This document shows, one piece after another, positions 51,983 through 62,800 of a DNA stretch of 64,000 nt (positions are counted from its first letter, which is position 1; each line of letters starts with the position of its first letter). This stretch comes from Stieleria magnilauensis (GTDB lineage Bacteria; Planctomycetota; Planctomycetia; Pirellulales; Pirellulaceae), in the NCBI GenBank assembly GCA_007753675.1, contig CP036432.1, positions 9,116,233 through 9,180,232 of the forward strand. Direction: 5' to 3'. The position numbers and the translations under genes are program-made. The notes below the pieces were generated by a model. That model saw only the letters and a list, made by a program, of their open reading frames with translations, was not told the origin of the DNA and made no database searches.

Positions 51983-52978
51983 GTGACGCAACTCAGCTCC
52001 CCCGGCAGCACCCACTTGATCACCGGCGGCGCCGGATTCATCGGCTCGCACCTCGCACAGCGACTCCTCGCGCGGGGGGACAAGGTCTTGATCGTCGACG
52101 ACCTGTCGACCGGGCAACAAAAGAACCTGGCGCCGATCATCGATCACGAGAACTTGGAATACATCGAGGGGACGGTCGAAGACGATCGGTTGGTGGCGGA
52201 AGTCGTCGGCCGCGCCGACAGCGTCTACCATCTGGCCGCCGCGGTGGGCGTCGCCTTGATCGCCAAGCAACCGATCCAAACGATCGAACGCAACGTCTAT
52301 CCGACCCAGTTGATCCTGGACCGATTGGGCGAACGAGCGCGACGGGGAGCACGGATCCCATGCTTCATCGCCAGCACGAGCGAAGTCTACGGCAAGAACC
52401 CCAAACCGGTCTGGTCCGAAGAAGACGACCTGGTGTTCGGCGCGACGACCAAGCCTCGTTGGAGCTACGGCGTGTCCAAAGCCATCGATGAATTCTTGGC
52501 GTTGGCGTTCTACAAGGAGCAGCAGTTGCCGGTCGTGGTGGGACGGTTCTTTAACGTCGTCGGTCCACGCCAAACCGGCGCGTACGGGATGGTGCTGCCC
52601 CGATTCGTCGAAGCGGCGCTGAAAGGCGAAAAGCTGGTGGTCCATGACGACGGTGCCCAGATCCGATGTTTCGCACACGTCGATGATGTCGTCGGCGCGG
52701 TCGTCAAGTTGGTCGACACCCCGCAGGCCCATGGGCGGGTCTACAACATCGGCAGCGACACCCCGGTGTCCATCCTGGACCTGGCCAAACGCGTGATCGA
52801 GCGAGTCAACCCGAAGGCGGAGATCGATTTCCGGTCCTACTCCGACGCCTATGACGAAAGCTTTGAAGACATACGTCGTCGGGTGCCCGACCTGAGCCGG
52901 ATCGCTGAAACCATCGGCTACGCCCCGACCAAAGACCTGGACGCCATCATCGACTCGGTCGCCGACTCGATGCGTTAA
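51983..52978 (+). CDS. Nucleotide-sugar epimerase/dehydratase (extended SDR)
   Basis: This 331-residue protein starts its Rossmann fold with ITGGAGFIGSHLAQ at about residue 13. It contains STSEVYGKN and the catalytic YGVSK at about 160, and the sugar-binding FFNVVGPRQTG segment. The pattern is that of UDP-glucose epimerase and UDP-glucuronate decarboxylase relatives. The exact substrate cannot be assigned. The start is GTG at 51983; a weak upstream region is seen. It stands alone between a divergent TPR gene and repeats. Confidence 0.9.
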   Translation: MTQLSSPGSTHLITGGAGFIGSHLAQRLLARGDKVLIVDDLSTGQQKNLAPIIDHENLEYIEGTVEDDRLVAEVVGRADSVYHLAAAVGVALIAKQPIQTIERNVYPTQLILDRLGERARRGARIPCFIASTSEVYGKNPKPVWSEEDDLVFGATTKPRWSYGVSKAIDEFLALAFYKEQQLPVVVGRFFNVVGPRQTGAYGMVLPRFVEAALKGEKLVVHDDGAQIRCFAHVDDVVGAVVKLVDTPQAHGRVYNIGSDTPVSILDLAKRVIERVNPKAEIDFRSYSDAYDESFEDIRRRVPDLSRIAETIGYAPTKDLDAIIDSVADSMR

Positions 52979-53311
52979 CGTCAAACGATGATCAGCCGTT
53001 TGGCACGAACCTACGGGCCCTGCGCTGGTCAAGGCCTTGTCGATTGAGCGGTATTGGGCTCGCGGCCTGTCGATTTAATCGATATTCCGAAATCAACGCC
53101 ATCATGCCAGCCCGACGCGTCAGCGAGGGGCGCCGCGTAGGCCCCTTGCTAACGTGTGCGGGCTAGAATCAACAGGCCGTCACGCCGCGTGCCGAGATGC
53201 TTCTGCGAGAGCCCTTGCCGAACCGGGGGCTGATTGCCTATTCTGTGGGGCTTCGCGGTTCTGTACGCCAGCCAGGCCCGCTTGCACCCCAAAAACAACG
53301 AGAGAAATGCC
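52979..53311. other. Repeat-rich stretch before rpmE
   Basis: No gene is supported. A copy of the ATCAGCCGTTTGGC...GAGCGGTATTGG repeat lies at 52982-53058. A palindromic AGCGAGGGGC / GCCCCTTGCT segment lies at about 53118-53152. Open frames across this area start before the true rpmE start and are not protein-like. Confidence 0.6.
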
Positions 53312-53551
53312 ATGAAAGAAGGCATCCACCCCAAGTATCAAGCGACCACGATCAGCTGCGGTTGCGGCAATTCCTTTGAAACCCGCACCGTCCGCGGCGG
53401 CGAGTTGAAGGTCGATATTTGCAACGCCTGTCACCCGTTCTACACCGGCAAGCTGAAATTCGTCGACACCGCCGGCCGGATCGATAAATTCCAGAAGAAA
53501 TTTGCCGCCGGCTCGTACGGCAGTTTGCAGAAAAAAGGCAAAAAGAAATAG
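53312..53551 (+). CDS. rpmE: Ribosomal protein L31
   Basis: This 79-residue protein begins MKEGIHPKYQATTISCGCGN and has the four-Cys zinc site of the C+ type (CGC and CNAC), with the CHPFYTGK signature. It is a large-subunit protein at the subunit bridge. The presence of all cysteines indicates the zinc-dependent form. It is followed by prfA after 176 bases. Confidence 0.96.
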   Translation: MKEGIHPKYQATTISCGCGNSFETRTVRGGELKVDICNACHPFYTGKLKFVDTAGRIDKFQKKFAAGSYGSLQKKGKKK

Positions 53552-53727
53552 CCGGTTCATTTCCGCCGCCAGACCGCTCCGCCCCCCCTCGGGCGCCAGC
53601 AGCGTGCTGACGACAGGCTACGCCAACCGCATGGTCCTCGCCCCCCGGCAGGAACATGCGGTTTTTTTCTTCGATTTTCTTCTCCGAATCCTGCCCCCCC
53701 GAAGTCCCAAACGGACTGTTTGCGACC

Positions 53728-54807
53728 ATGAGCACCATCCGCGACCTGCTGGAAGAAAAACTCAACCGGTTCGAGCAACTTGAACGCGACATGTCGGACC
53801 CCGAAGTGCTCGGTGACGGCGCGCGGATGAGTGCGACGGCGCGAGAACACGGCGGACTGGCGCGGCTGGCCGGCAAATATCGCGAATTCAAGCGGATGAG
53901 CAACGAAATCGCCGGCTGCAAGGAAATGGCAGAGGCGGCCGAAGACAGCGAAGAACGTGAAATGGCCGAAACCGAAATGGCCGACCTGCGGCGACAACGC
54001 GAAACGCTCTGGGAAGACCTGCTGTCGATGACCATCGGCGGCGAAGACAGCCACCGCACCCGCTGCGTGATGGAAATCCGCGCCGGCACCGGTGGCGAAG
54101 AAGCCGCGCTGTTCGCCCGCGATCTGTTCGAAATGTATCGCCGATATGCCGAACTGAAAAAATGGAAAGTCGAATTGATGGACAGCAGCCCCTCCGACAT
54201 GGGCGGGTTCAAGGACATCACGTTGACGCTCGAAGGTGACAGCGTTTATCGCGACCTGGCGTATGAATCGGGCGGGCACCGCGTCCAACGCGTCCCCGAA
54301 ACGGAAACCCAAGGCCGCGTCCACACCAGTGCCGCCACCGTCGCCGTCATGCCCGAACCGGAAGACGTCGAAATCGACTTGAAGGCAGACGACTATCGCG
54401 TCGATAAATTCGGCGCGTCCGGCCCCGGCGGTCAGCACGTCAACAAAACGGAATCCGCGATCCGGTTGACCCACCACGAAACCGGCATCGTCGTGCAGTG
54501 CCAAGACGAAAAAAGTCAGCACAAGAATCTGGCCAAAGCCCTCCGGGTCCTCAAGGCGCGGATCTATGAAAAGAAACGCGAAGAGGAAGCGGCCAAGCAA
54601 GCCGAACAACGCAAGGGATTGATCGGATCGGGTGACCGCAGCCAACGCATCCGCACCTACAACTTTCCCCAAAACCGGCTGACCGATCACCGGATCAATC
54701 TGACGCTCTACAAATTGGACCAGATCCTGGCCGGTGACTTGACGCCGGTGACCGAAGCGCTGATTGAATACGACCGAGATCAACTTCGTGGAGACATGGT
54801 CGACTAA
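53728..54807 (+). CDS. prfA: Peptide chain release factor 1
   Basis: RF1 reads UAA and UAG stop codons. The 359-residue protein has the RF1 PxT recognition motif as PET within RVPETETQGRVHTS. The catalytic GGQ is in GASGPGGQHVNKTESAIR, in about the middle of domain 3. The ATG at 53728 (MSTIRDLLEEKL) gives the usual N-terminus. prmC, which methylates the GGQ glutamine, starts on the last base of its stop codon. Confidence 0.96.
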   Translation: MSTIRDLLEEKLNRFEQLERDMSDPEVLGDGARMSATAREHGGLARLAGKYREFKRMSNEIAGCKEMAEAAEDSEEREMAETEMADLRRQRETLWEDLLSMTIGGEDSHRTRCVMEIRAGTGGEEAALFARDLFEMYRRYAELKKWKVELMDSSPSDMGGFKDITLTLEGDSVYRDLAYESGGHRVQRVPETETQGRVHTSAATVAVMPEPEDVEIDLKADDYRVDKFGASGPGGQHVNKTESAIRLTHHETGIVVQCQDEKSQHKNLAKALRVLKARIYEKKREEEAAKQAEQRKGLIGSGDRSQRIRTYNFPQNRLTDHRINLTLYKLDQILAGDLTPVTEALIEYDRDQLRGDMVD

Positions 54808-55706
54808 TGTCTGAATCACAAACGTCCGAACAACCTTGGACCGTGTTGCGATTGCTGCAATGGACGACCGAGTTCTTTCAAAAACGCGGCAGCGGCTCGG
54901 CGCGACTCGATGCGGAAATCCTGCTCGCCCATGCGCGACAGTGCAGCCGCATCGAACTCTACACCGCGTTCGAAGAAGAACCGGATGAAGCACAGCGGGC
55001 CGCGTTTCGCGAACTGGTGCGGCGGCGTGGCGAAGGAACCCCGGTCGCCCAACTGGTCGGTTACAAAGAATTCTATTCGCTGCGATTCCGCGTCAACGAA
55101 CACACGCTGATCCCGCGCCCCGAAACCGAGCACCTGGTGATCGAAGCGCTCGACTGCGCCAAAGCGATGTCGGCCGGCGATCGACCGTTGCGGATCGCCG
55201 ATGTGGGGACCGGTTCGGGCGCGATCGCCGTCGCCCTGGCACTGCATCTGCCCAGCGCCCAAGTCACCGCAACCGACATCAGTGCCCAGGCCCTCGAAGT
55301 CGCTCAATGGAACGCCGATCAACACGAGGTTGCCGATCGCGTCGACTTTGTCTGCTGCGATCTGTTGGCCGACGTCGAGCAACCCGAGACGTTCGATCTG
55401 ATCTGCAGCAACCCGCCTTACGTCAGCGAAAGCGAATATGCGCAACTGGATCGTTCGGTGCGGGAACACGAACCGAAATCGGCACTGGTCGCGGGAGAGG
55501 ACGGGACGGAAACCATCAAGCGGCTGATGGCCGAAGCTTATCCGCGACTCGAGCCCGGCGGGCGGCTGATCATCGAACTGAGCCCGATGATCGCCGACGC
55601 CTGCGAAGACCTCGCCGAACAAATCAGCGAACTCGGCGATTTGCGGTTCATCAAGGATCTCGCCGGACACCGCAGAATCCTCTCGCTCGGCCGGCTTTCT
55701 TCTTAG
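54807..55706 (+). CDS. prmC: Release factor glutamine methyltransferase
   Basis: PrmC (HemK) methylates the Gln of the GGQ motif in release factors with S-adenosylmethionine. The 299-residue protein has a helical N-domain, the SAM-binding GTGSGAIAVALAL motif at about residue 134 and the NPPYVSE substrate motif at about 203. The ATG overlaps the stop of prfA by one base. Confidence 0.95.
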   Translation: MSESQTSEQPWTVLRLLQWTTEFFQKRGSGSARLDAEILLAHARQCSRIELYTAFEEEPDEAQRAAFRELVRRRGEGTPVAQLVGYKEFYSLRFRVNEHTLIPRPETEHLVIEALDCAKAMSAGDRPLRIADVGTGSGAIAVALALHLPSAQVTATDISAQALEVAQWNADQHEVADRVDFVCCDLLADVEQPETFDLICSNPPYVSESEYAQLDRSVREHEPKSALVAGEDGTETIKRLMAEAYPRLEPGGRLIIELSPMIADACEDLAEQISELGDLRFIKDLAGHRRILSLGRLSS

Positions 55707-56087
55707 CGGTAGGGCGCAAGCCCTCCGGTCTTTCACGGTGTTTCCAAGCCGAAACCGGACGGCTCGCGCCGTTCCGCTAACACCTTGTTTGCCGAAGCAA
55801 AAATCCGGACGGCTCGCGCCGTTCCGCTAACACCTTCGTTGCCGAAGCAAAAGTCCGGACGGCTCGCGCCGTTCCGCCGATTCTCTTAGCGAGAAAGTGG
55901 GCGGCATTGCGCAGGACCACGCAACAGCGCCAACCGGCACCAAATCCGCCGGAACTGCGGCCAGCGTCCTCCTTGCACCGCATTCCCATCGACGATCTAT
56001 CGTTGGCGGCTATGATGTACCGCACGATGTGCCCTGTGAACGAATCCGGGGCAACTTCTGAATCTCTTAGCGGCCGAAAAAAACCGA
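55707..56087. repeat. Dispersed GC-rich hairpins and gene-free stretch
   Basis: One complete hairpin of the AGCGGTAGGGCGCAAGCCC family (55705-55781) is followed by two half-units carrying CCGGACGGCTCGCGCCGTTC (55808-55880), separated by an ACACCTTGTTTGCCGAAGCA linker. From 55890 to 56087 no gene or repeat is seen; this part must hold the promoter of the next operon. Confidence 0.8.
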
Positions 56088-58643
56088 TTGAACACCACGC
56101 TCCAATCCAACTCTCTGTGGAACGACTCCGCTCTAAACGCCCAAGATTATTACGAGCGTTGTGATGCGGCAGGAGCGGTGCGCCCCCACTGGGCGACGGT
56201 CACCGAGGAGATCGATCGCCTGGGCCTGCCGGAGCTACGAGATCGCTCCGCGGCGATCGAACGGTTCTGCCGCGAGAATGGCGTCACCTTTCACGCCAGC
56301 GAGACCCCCGACGAATCCAATCGCCCCTGGAAATTGTCCGTCGTACCGTTCGTGATCGGCGCCGCGGAATGGGAGACGCTGTCGACCGCACTGGCCGGGC
56401 GGACGCGGTTGCTGGAAACCGTCCTGGCGGATCTGCTGGGCCCCCAGCGTTTGATCCGCGAAGGCATCGTGCCGGGCGAATTGCTGTGGGCCAATCCGTC
56501 GTTCAAACGCACATACCACAATCTGGAAACGTCGCAGCAACACCTGCACATCACCGCGACCGACCTTGCCCGGGACGCCGACGGTGTCTGGCATGTCACC
56601 GGTGATCGCACCCGCGCCCCCAGCGGTCTCGGCTATCTGTTGGAAAATCGAATCATCACCAGCCGTGTCTTGCCGACGTTGATTCGACGCAGCAACACGC
56701 TGCGGCTGGCTTCGTTTTTCGAATCCCTAAAGGACCACCTGTATTCGTTGGCGACCACCCACCGCGACGATCCTCGGGTCGTATTGTTGACGCCACCGAG
56801 CGGCAGCTACCGTGAATTCGAAGACAACTACTTGGCGCGTTATCTCGGTTTGACGTTGGTCCAGGGCAGCGACTTGGCCGTCCGCACGGGCGAGTTGAAT
56901 TTGAAAACACTCGGCGGGTTGCAGCCGATCCAGGTCTTGTGGCGACACGTTTCGGATCGACGCTGTGATCCGCTGGAACTCGATCCGGCGTCTGGGGAAG
57001 GCGTCACCGGTCTGCTCCGCTGTGTCCGCCGCCGCAGCGTCGCGGTGGTCAATACGATCGGCAGCGTGCTCGTCCAAACGCCGGCATTGCTGCCCTACCT
57101 GGACAAGGCACACCAATTCTTCTTTGGCGACGAATTAAAACTGACCGCGGCACCGACGTACTGGTGCGGTGACCCGAACCACCGCAGCTACGTGATGGAG
57201 CATCTCGATTCGCTGAACTTTCGAAACGCGTTCGCCGTCTCGGGTGGATCGGCGATCGTGTTGTCCGAGTTGTCGCCGCCGGATCGCGAGGCCTTCCTGC
57301 AACGCCTCAGCGCCAAACCGTCGGACTACGTGGCGCAGGAACGTTTGCAATTCAGCAAGACACCGGTCTGGACGGGCAAACAGATCGAACCCCAGAAGAC
57401 GACGTTGCGGTCTTTTCAACTGCTGACCGGCGACGGGGTCACCGTCCTGCCGGGCGCACTGGCCCGCGTCGGATATGACCAATTGGAATTGTCGCGGTCA
57501 CCCATCAGCGGGCAGATGACGCAGGACTGCTGGGTCACCAGCGACGTGCCGGTCGACGAACACAAGACGCTGCTTCCCGATTCCGAGACGGTGATCAGAC
57601 TGCGCCGCGGCGGTGACGAATTACCCAGCCGCGTCGCCGAGCACCTGTACTGGCTCGGCCGCTACGCCGAACGCGCCGAGGCGATCTCGCGGGTGATGCG
57701 GACGACGTTGGCGCGGATCGCCGGCGAGGAACACTGGGACACGCTGGCCGAAGTCCAACGTCTGGTTCGCACGCTGGCCTCGATGGGACAAATCGAACCC
57801 GGCTTTGCCGTCGAACCGTTCATCGCCAATCTGCCTCATGTCGAACAAAATCTGCCACTGTCGGTGCTGGACCGCGGACAGCCTCGCGGACTCGTCCGCA
57901 CGCTCGAATCGGTGATGCACAACACGATCGCCGTCCGTGGACGCCTGTCATCGGAAGCCTATCGAATCGTGCATCGCGCCACCGCGGAATTGACCCAATC
58001 CACCGGCGCGACCACTCCGTCGGGAGCCAACTCGATCGGCATCGGCGAAGCGATCGAACGCGTCGACCGGTTGATCGTCGACCTGTTGGCACTGGCGGGA
58101 CTGACCAACGAGAGTCTGGTTCGCACCCACGCCTGGCAATTCCTCGAACTGGGCCGCCGACTCGAACGCGCCGAACACCTCTGCGAACTGCTGACCGCGA
58201 CCCTGTGCCCGCCGACCGACAACGGCAAACCGGTTTGCGAAGCGGTCTTGGAAGTCACCGACAGCATCGTGACCTATCGTTCACGCTACAAGAACCTGGT
58301 CCGCTTGGCACCGGTGATCGATCTGCTGGTGACCGACGAAACGAATCCGCGTTCGCTGCGATTTCAACTCGATCACATCGCCACGTTGTTCCAAAAACTG
58401 CCCTCGACCGAAGGCCCCGTCGGACTCGACGCGATCAAACGCATCGTGCTGGACTTGCAATACCACATCACCACGGCCGATCCGATCGAATTGTCACAAA
58501 CCAGCGAGGACGGCACCCTCGAACAACTCCAATCGGTACTCGAACATGTCGCCGCCGACCTGCCCCGACTCGCCGAAGGCATCAACGCCCGGTATCTGAT
58601 CCATACCGAATCGAGACAGTTCCTCACCGGGACGGGACGATGA
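56088..58643 (+). CDS. Circularly permuted ATP-grasp and alpha-E fusion protein
   Basis: This 851-residue protein has an N-terminal circularly permuted type 2 ATP-grasp domain (about 20-480, with ETVLADLLGPQRLIREGIVP and GGLQPIQVLWRHV blocks). A C-terminal alpha-E (DUF403) helical domain starts near residue 510 (RVAEHLYWLGRYAERAEAIS). Such ATP-grasp enzymes are predicted amide ligases (peptide-bond formation with ATP), and alpha-E domains always accompany them. The product is unknown. The start appears to be TTG. It overlaps the next transglutaminase gene by 4 bases. Confidence 0.9.
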   Translation: MNTTLQSNSLWNDSALNAQDYYERCDAAGAVRPHWATVTEEIDRLGLPELRDRSAAIERFCRENGVTFHASETPDESNRPWKLSVVPFVIGAAEWETLSTALAGRTRLLETVLADLLGPQRLIREGIVPGELLWANPSFKRTYHNLETSQQHLHITATDLARDADGVWHVTGDRTRAPSGLGYLLENRIITSRVLPTLIRRSNTLRLASFFESLKDHLYSLATTHRDDPRVVLLTPPSGSYREFEDNYLARYLGLTLVQGSDLAVRTGELNLKTLGGLQPIQVLWRHVSDRRCDPLELDPASGEGVTGLLRCVRRRSVAVVNTIGSVLVQTPALLPYLDKAHQFFFGDELKLTAAPTYWCGDPNHRSYVMEHLDSLNFRNAFAVSGGSAIVLSELSPPDREAFLQRLSAKPSDYVAQERLQFSKTPVWTGKQIEPQKTTLRSFQLLTGDGVTVLPGALARVGYDQLELSRSPISGQMTQDCWVTSDVPVDEHKTLLPDSETVIRLRRGGDELPSRVAEHLYWLGRYAERAEAISRVMRTTLARIAGEEHWDTLAEVQRLVRTLASMGQIEPGFAVEPFIANLPHVEQNLPLSVLDRGQPRGLVRTLESVMHNTIAVRGRLSSEAYRIVHRATAELTQSTGATTPSGANSIGIGEAIERVDRLIVDLLALAGLTNESLVRTHAWQFLELGRRLERAEHLCELLTATLCPPTDNGKPVCEAVLEVTDSIVTYRSRYKNLVRLAPVIDLLVTDETNPRSLRFQLDHIATLFQKLPSTEGPVGLDAIKRIVLDLQYHITTADPIELSQTSEDGTLEQLQSVLEHVAADLPRLAEGINARYLIHTESRQFLTGTGR

Positions 58644-59587
58644 ACGAGAACGCGAACGACGACGCACAGATTCGCTACCGTGTTCGGCATTTGACCGAAT
58701 ACCGATACAGCAACAATGTCGCGGTGTGCCAAAACCAGGTTCGCATGCAACCGGTGACCGGTGGCAATGTGACTTGCGAGCGGACGGATCTGTCGATCGC
58801 CCCCGAGCCGACCAGCCGGGACGAGCACATCGACTATTTCGGCAATCGGGTGATCACGTTTTCGATCGAAGCGATCCACAAGTCGTTGACCGTCGACGTC
58901 GAAAGCATCGTCGCCGTGTCGGCACAGATGACGACCGAGACCCAACCGTCACCGGAATGGGAAACGCTGCTGGCGACCAGTCCGGACGACCTGCGGCGAC
59001 CGATGATCGATGAACATCGCTTCGGCTCGCCACGCATCACACCGTCCGAGCCGTTTGCCAAGTACGCGGTAGGTTCGTTCACACCGCGGCGGAACATCAT
59101 TGACGCGGCGCTCGATCTGACACGCCGCATCAACGCCGATTTCAAATACGACACCACGGCGACCACGGTCGCGACGACGACCAAGGAAGCGTTTACGCTT
59201 CGCGCCGGAGTCTGCCAAGACTTCGCCCATGTCGAAATCGCCTGCCTCCGCGCGATGGGCTTGGCCGCGCGGTACGTCAGCGGTTACTTGCGAACCCTGC
59301 CGCCGCCGGGGAAAGAACGATTGATCGGCGCCGATGAATCGCACGCCTGGGTCGAAGTCTACGCCGGTGAAACGATCGGCTGGCTGGGACTGGACCCGAC
59401 CAACGCCTGCCTGGTCGGAACCGACCACATCCCCGTCTGCATCGGACGTGATTACGATGACGTCAGCCCGATGCGCGGCGTCGTCCTGGGCGGCGGAACC
59501 AACACGCTGAAAGTCAGCGTCGACGTGGAACCGATCGAGCCCCGAGAACGGACATCCCAAGCGTCCGGTTCAAACGGCGCCGGTTGA
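58640..59587 (+). CDS. Transglutaminase-like protease family protein
   Basis: This 315-residue protein has an N-terminal beta domain (bacterial transglutaminase-like N, RYRVRHLTEYRYSNNV) and a transglutaminase core. The catalytic Cys is in RAGVCQDFAHV (about residue 189), the His in SHAWVEVY (about 235) and the Asp in GLDPTN. The fold can hydrolyse or cross-link amide bonds. Its ATG overlaps the stop of the ATP-grasp gene, so the two work together. Confidence 0.92.
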   Translation: MNENANDDAQIRYRVRHLTEYRYSNNVAVCQNQVRMQPVTGGNVTCERTDLSIAPEPTSRDEHIDYFGNRVITFSIEAIHKSLTVDVESIVAVSAQMTTETQPSPEWETLLATSPDDLRRPMIDEHRFGSPRITPSEPFAKYAVGSFTPRRNIIDAALDLTRRINADFKYDTTATTVATTTKEAFTLRAGVCQDFAHVEIACLRAMGLAARYVSGYLRTLPPPGKERLIGADESHAWVEVYAGETIGWLGLDPTNACLVGTDHIPVCIGRDYDDVSPMRGVVLGGGTNTLKVSVDVEPIEPRERTSQASGSNGAG

Positions 59588-59842
59588 GTGTTGGTGTGCA
59601 GCCTAGAGACCAATACCCCTAAGTTAACAAGCGGCAGTGCCCGGACGCTGGCGCGAACCGGCTGATATCAAACAATGATCAGCCGTTTGGCTCGAGCCTA
59701 CGGGCCTTCACCTGAGGAAACGACGCTTAACTTAGCGGTATTGGCCTTGAGACGCCCCGCCGACACCCGAGGGCGTTTGCGTGATACCGAGAATCGGCTA
59801 AAGCCTAGACACCAACACGCATGCCCGGGCGAGTGGTGTTTC
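59588..59842. repeat. Intergenic copy of the ATCAGCCGTTTGGC repeat family
   Basis: The repeat spans about 59648-59745. GCGAACCGGCTGAT and ATCAGCCGTTTGGC can pair as a hairpin, and the end motif is GCGGTATTGG. The stretch lies between convergent genes and contains no gene. Confidence 0.7.
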
Positions 59843-62800
59843 TCACACCCCGGCCTTTCTCAAATCAAACGTGACAGGGAAATCGTTGGGCGCATCGACC
59901 GGTGGCAGATCCGGCAGTACCAACCGGCCTCCGGTCAGCGTCTGGGTGTGGAACCGTGCCGTCCGCCGCGTTTCCGCTTCGTTGGCGTTGACCGGATAGA
60001 TCTCGTGGGCCCGCCCGCTGGGGTCGGAGACGAAGTAACGGCATCCGCCGATCGAGTGCTCGGTGAATCGATCCACGATGTCGAATTGCAACGGCACATG
60101 AACGCCGATCGTCGGATGCAAACAACGTGGCGGTTGCCAGGCGCGGAACTTGATTCCCGCCAAATACTGCCCGGCCACTTCGCTGGGATGCATCGGCACA
60201 CGATGACCGTTGCACAAGACGGCGTAGCGCGACGGATCGAACCCGTCCAGACTGAGCTGCAAACGTTCCATCGACGAATCGACGAAACGCGCCGTGCCGC
60301 CGCCGGACGGTTCTTCACCCATCAGGTACCACGGCTCGATCGCACCACGAAGTTCCAATCTCGCATCGCCAAGTACGACTTCACCAATCTTGGGAAACCG
60401 AAACTCGTAGTGCGGCAAGAACCACTCCAGTTTCAAATCGACGCCCATCTGACGCAGCAGGCTGAGCGATTCATCTAAATCACTCCAGATGAAATGCGGC
60501 AACATGAATCGATCGTAAAGCGACGTGCCCCAGCGCGCCAAAGGCTGTTTGTAGGGTTGATTCCAAAACGCGGCGACGATCCCCCGAATCAACAACTGTT
60601 GGGCCAAATTCATCCGAGCATTCGGCGGCATCTCGAATCCGCGAAACTCGACCAGCCCTAATCGACCGGTGCTCGAATCGGGCGAATAAAGTTTGTCGAT
60701 ACAGATTTCGGCGCGATGCGTGTTGCCGGTCAAATCGACCAGCAGATCGCGGTACAGGCGGTCGACGGTCCAGGGCATGATGGTCTGGCCCTCGCGGTAA
60801 AACCGCTCCATCTCCACCAACGCGATCTCCATTTCATGCACGCTGTCGCGCCGGGCTTCGTCCATCCGCGGCGCCTGGCTGGTCGGCCCGATGAATTTGC
60901 CACTGAACAGATACGACAGGGCAGGGTGGTTGTGCCAGAACCGAATCATGCTGGCCAACAAATCGGGACGGCGGATGAAAGGGCTGTCGGTCGGAGTCTT
61001 ACCGCCCAGCACGATGTGGGCACCACCGCCGGTCCCGGTGTGCATGCCATCAATGTCGAACTTCTGCGCCGTCAATCGGCTCTCGCGCGCTTCACGATAA
61101 ATCGTCTCGGTCAATCCGACCAAGTCACGCCACGAGGACGTGGGCTGGACGTTGACCTCGATCACTCCCGGATCGGGAGTGACTTTGAACATTTCGACGC
61201 GGTGGTCGTGCGGCGGCAGGTAGCCTTCCAAAACCACCGGCATGTCCAAGTCGACACAGGTTTCTTCGACCGCCGACACCAGGTCCAAATAGTCTTCCAG
61301 ATTTTGCGTCGGGGGCATGAACACGTGCAGTCTTCCGAACCGACATTCGACACACAGTGCCGTCGGAATCACCTCGGCATCGACCGGCGCGTCGTCCTCG
61401 CGACGTAACTCCTCTTCGACTTTCTCGATCCGCTGTTGGTCTTGCCGGATCGTCGAAACCTCCGGCAGTGGATTGCGTGGCGCGAAGGGATCGCGGGGCA
61501 GATTGTCCACGGGGGTGGGCGCGGCGGATTTAGGCAAACTGTCCAGCGGCAATCGCAGCCCGATCGGAGAGTCTCCGGGGATGACGAACACCTTTTCACC
61601 GCGGACCGGCCAGCGCCCGCCGACCCAACCCGGGTGTGCCTGCCACCAAGCTCGTTTCAGCGGCATCACAAACCCGACCGGTTTGTTCAGCCCCTGGGTG
61701 AAGGTCCTCACCATCATCGCCCGTTCGTTGGGATCTTCCAACTTCGGATCGGTGGGCTCGACATCGATCGGCAGCTTCTGTTCTTTCCACAAGTAGTGGA
61801 AGGTGTCCTCGTAGACGGGAAGCGTGACTTTGGCCTCGATCCCCAACGTGACGGCCAGGTGTTTGACAAAGCGCTCGGCATCGTCGTGGGTGAACCCGTA
61901 ATCCTTGCCCTCGTCGGCGATGTACTTGGGGTTCTGCCAGACGGGCTGTCCGTCGGTGCGCCACAGACAGGTCAGCGCCCAACGCGGCAGCGATTCGCCG
62001 GGGTACCACTTGCCTTGCCCGTAGTGCAGCAACGCGCCGGGTGCGACGGTGTCACGCAGTTTCAAGAGCAGCACGTTGGAAAGCACGCGTTTCTCTTTTC
62101 CCACCGCATCGGTGTTCCACTGGGGATCGTCGACATTGTCGATGGCGACAAACGTCGGTTCGCCGCCCATCGTCAACCGCACGTCACCGATCGCCAGCAC
62201 CTCGTCGACGCGATCACCGGCCGCCAGAATCTCGGACCACTGTTGATCGGTGTAGGGCTTGGTCGTCCGCGGCGCTTCCAAGATCCGCGTGACAGTCATC
62301 TCGTGCACGAATTCGACTTCGCACGGTTCATGACCGCCCGTGATCGGCGCCGCATCGCTGTAGTGTGGCGTGCACGCCAAAGGGATATGTCCTTCGCCGG
62401 CCATCAACCCGCTGGTCGGATCCAATCCGACCCAACCCGCACCCGGCAGATAGACTTCGGTCCAGGCGTGCAGATCACAGAAGTCGGCGGCCGGACCGGC
62501 CGGACCTTCGATCGGTTTTTCGTCCGGCGCCAGTTGGATCAAGTAGCCCGAGACGAACCGCGCGGCCATGCCGATGTGGCGAAACGCTTGAACGAGCATC
62601 CAGGCCGAATCGCGGCACGATCCGCTGGCCAATTTCAAGGTTTCCTCGGGCGTTTGCACACCGGGCTCCAGGCGGATCTTGTAATCGATCCGCTGTTGAG
62701 CCATGCGGTTGACATCGACCAGAAAATCGATCACCCGCTCAGACTTCTTGGGCAGTTCGCTGACCCAATCAGCCAACAGGGGCGTCATCGGTTCGGTGAC

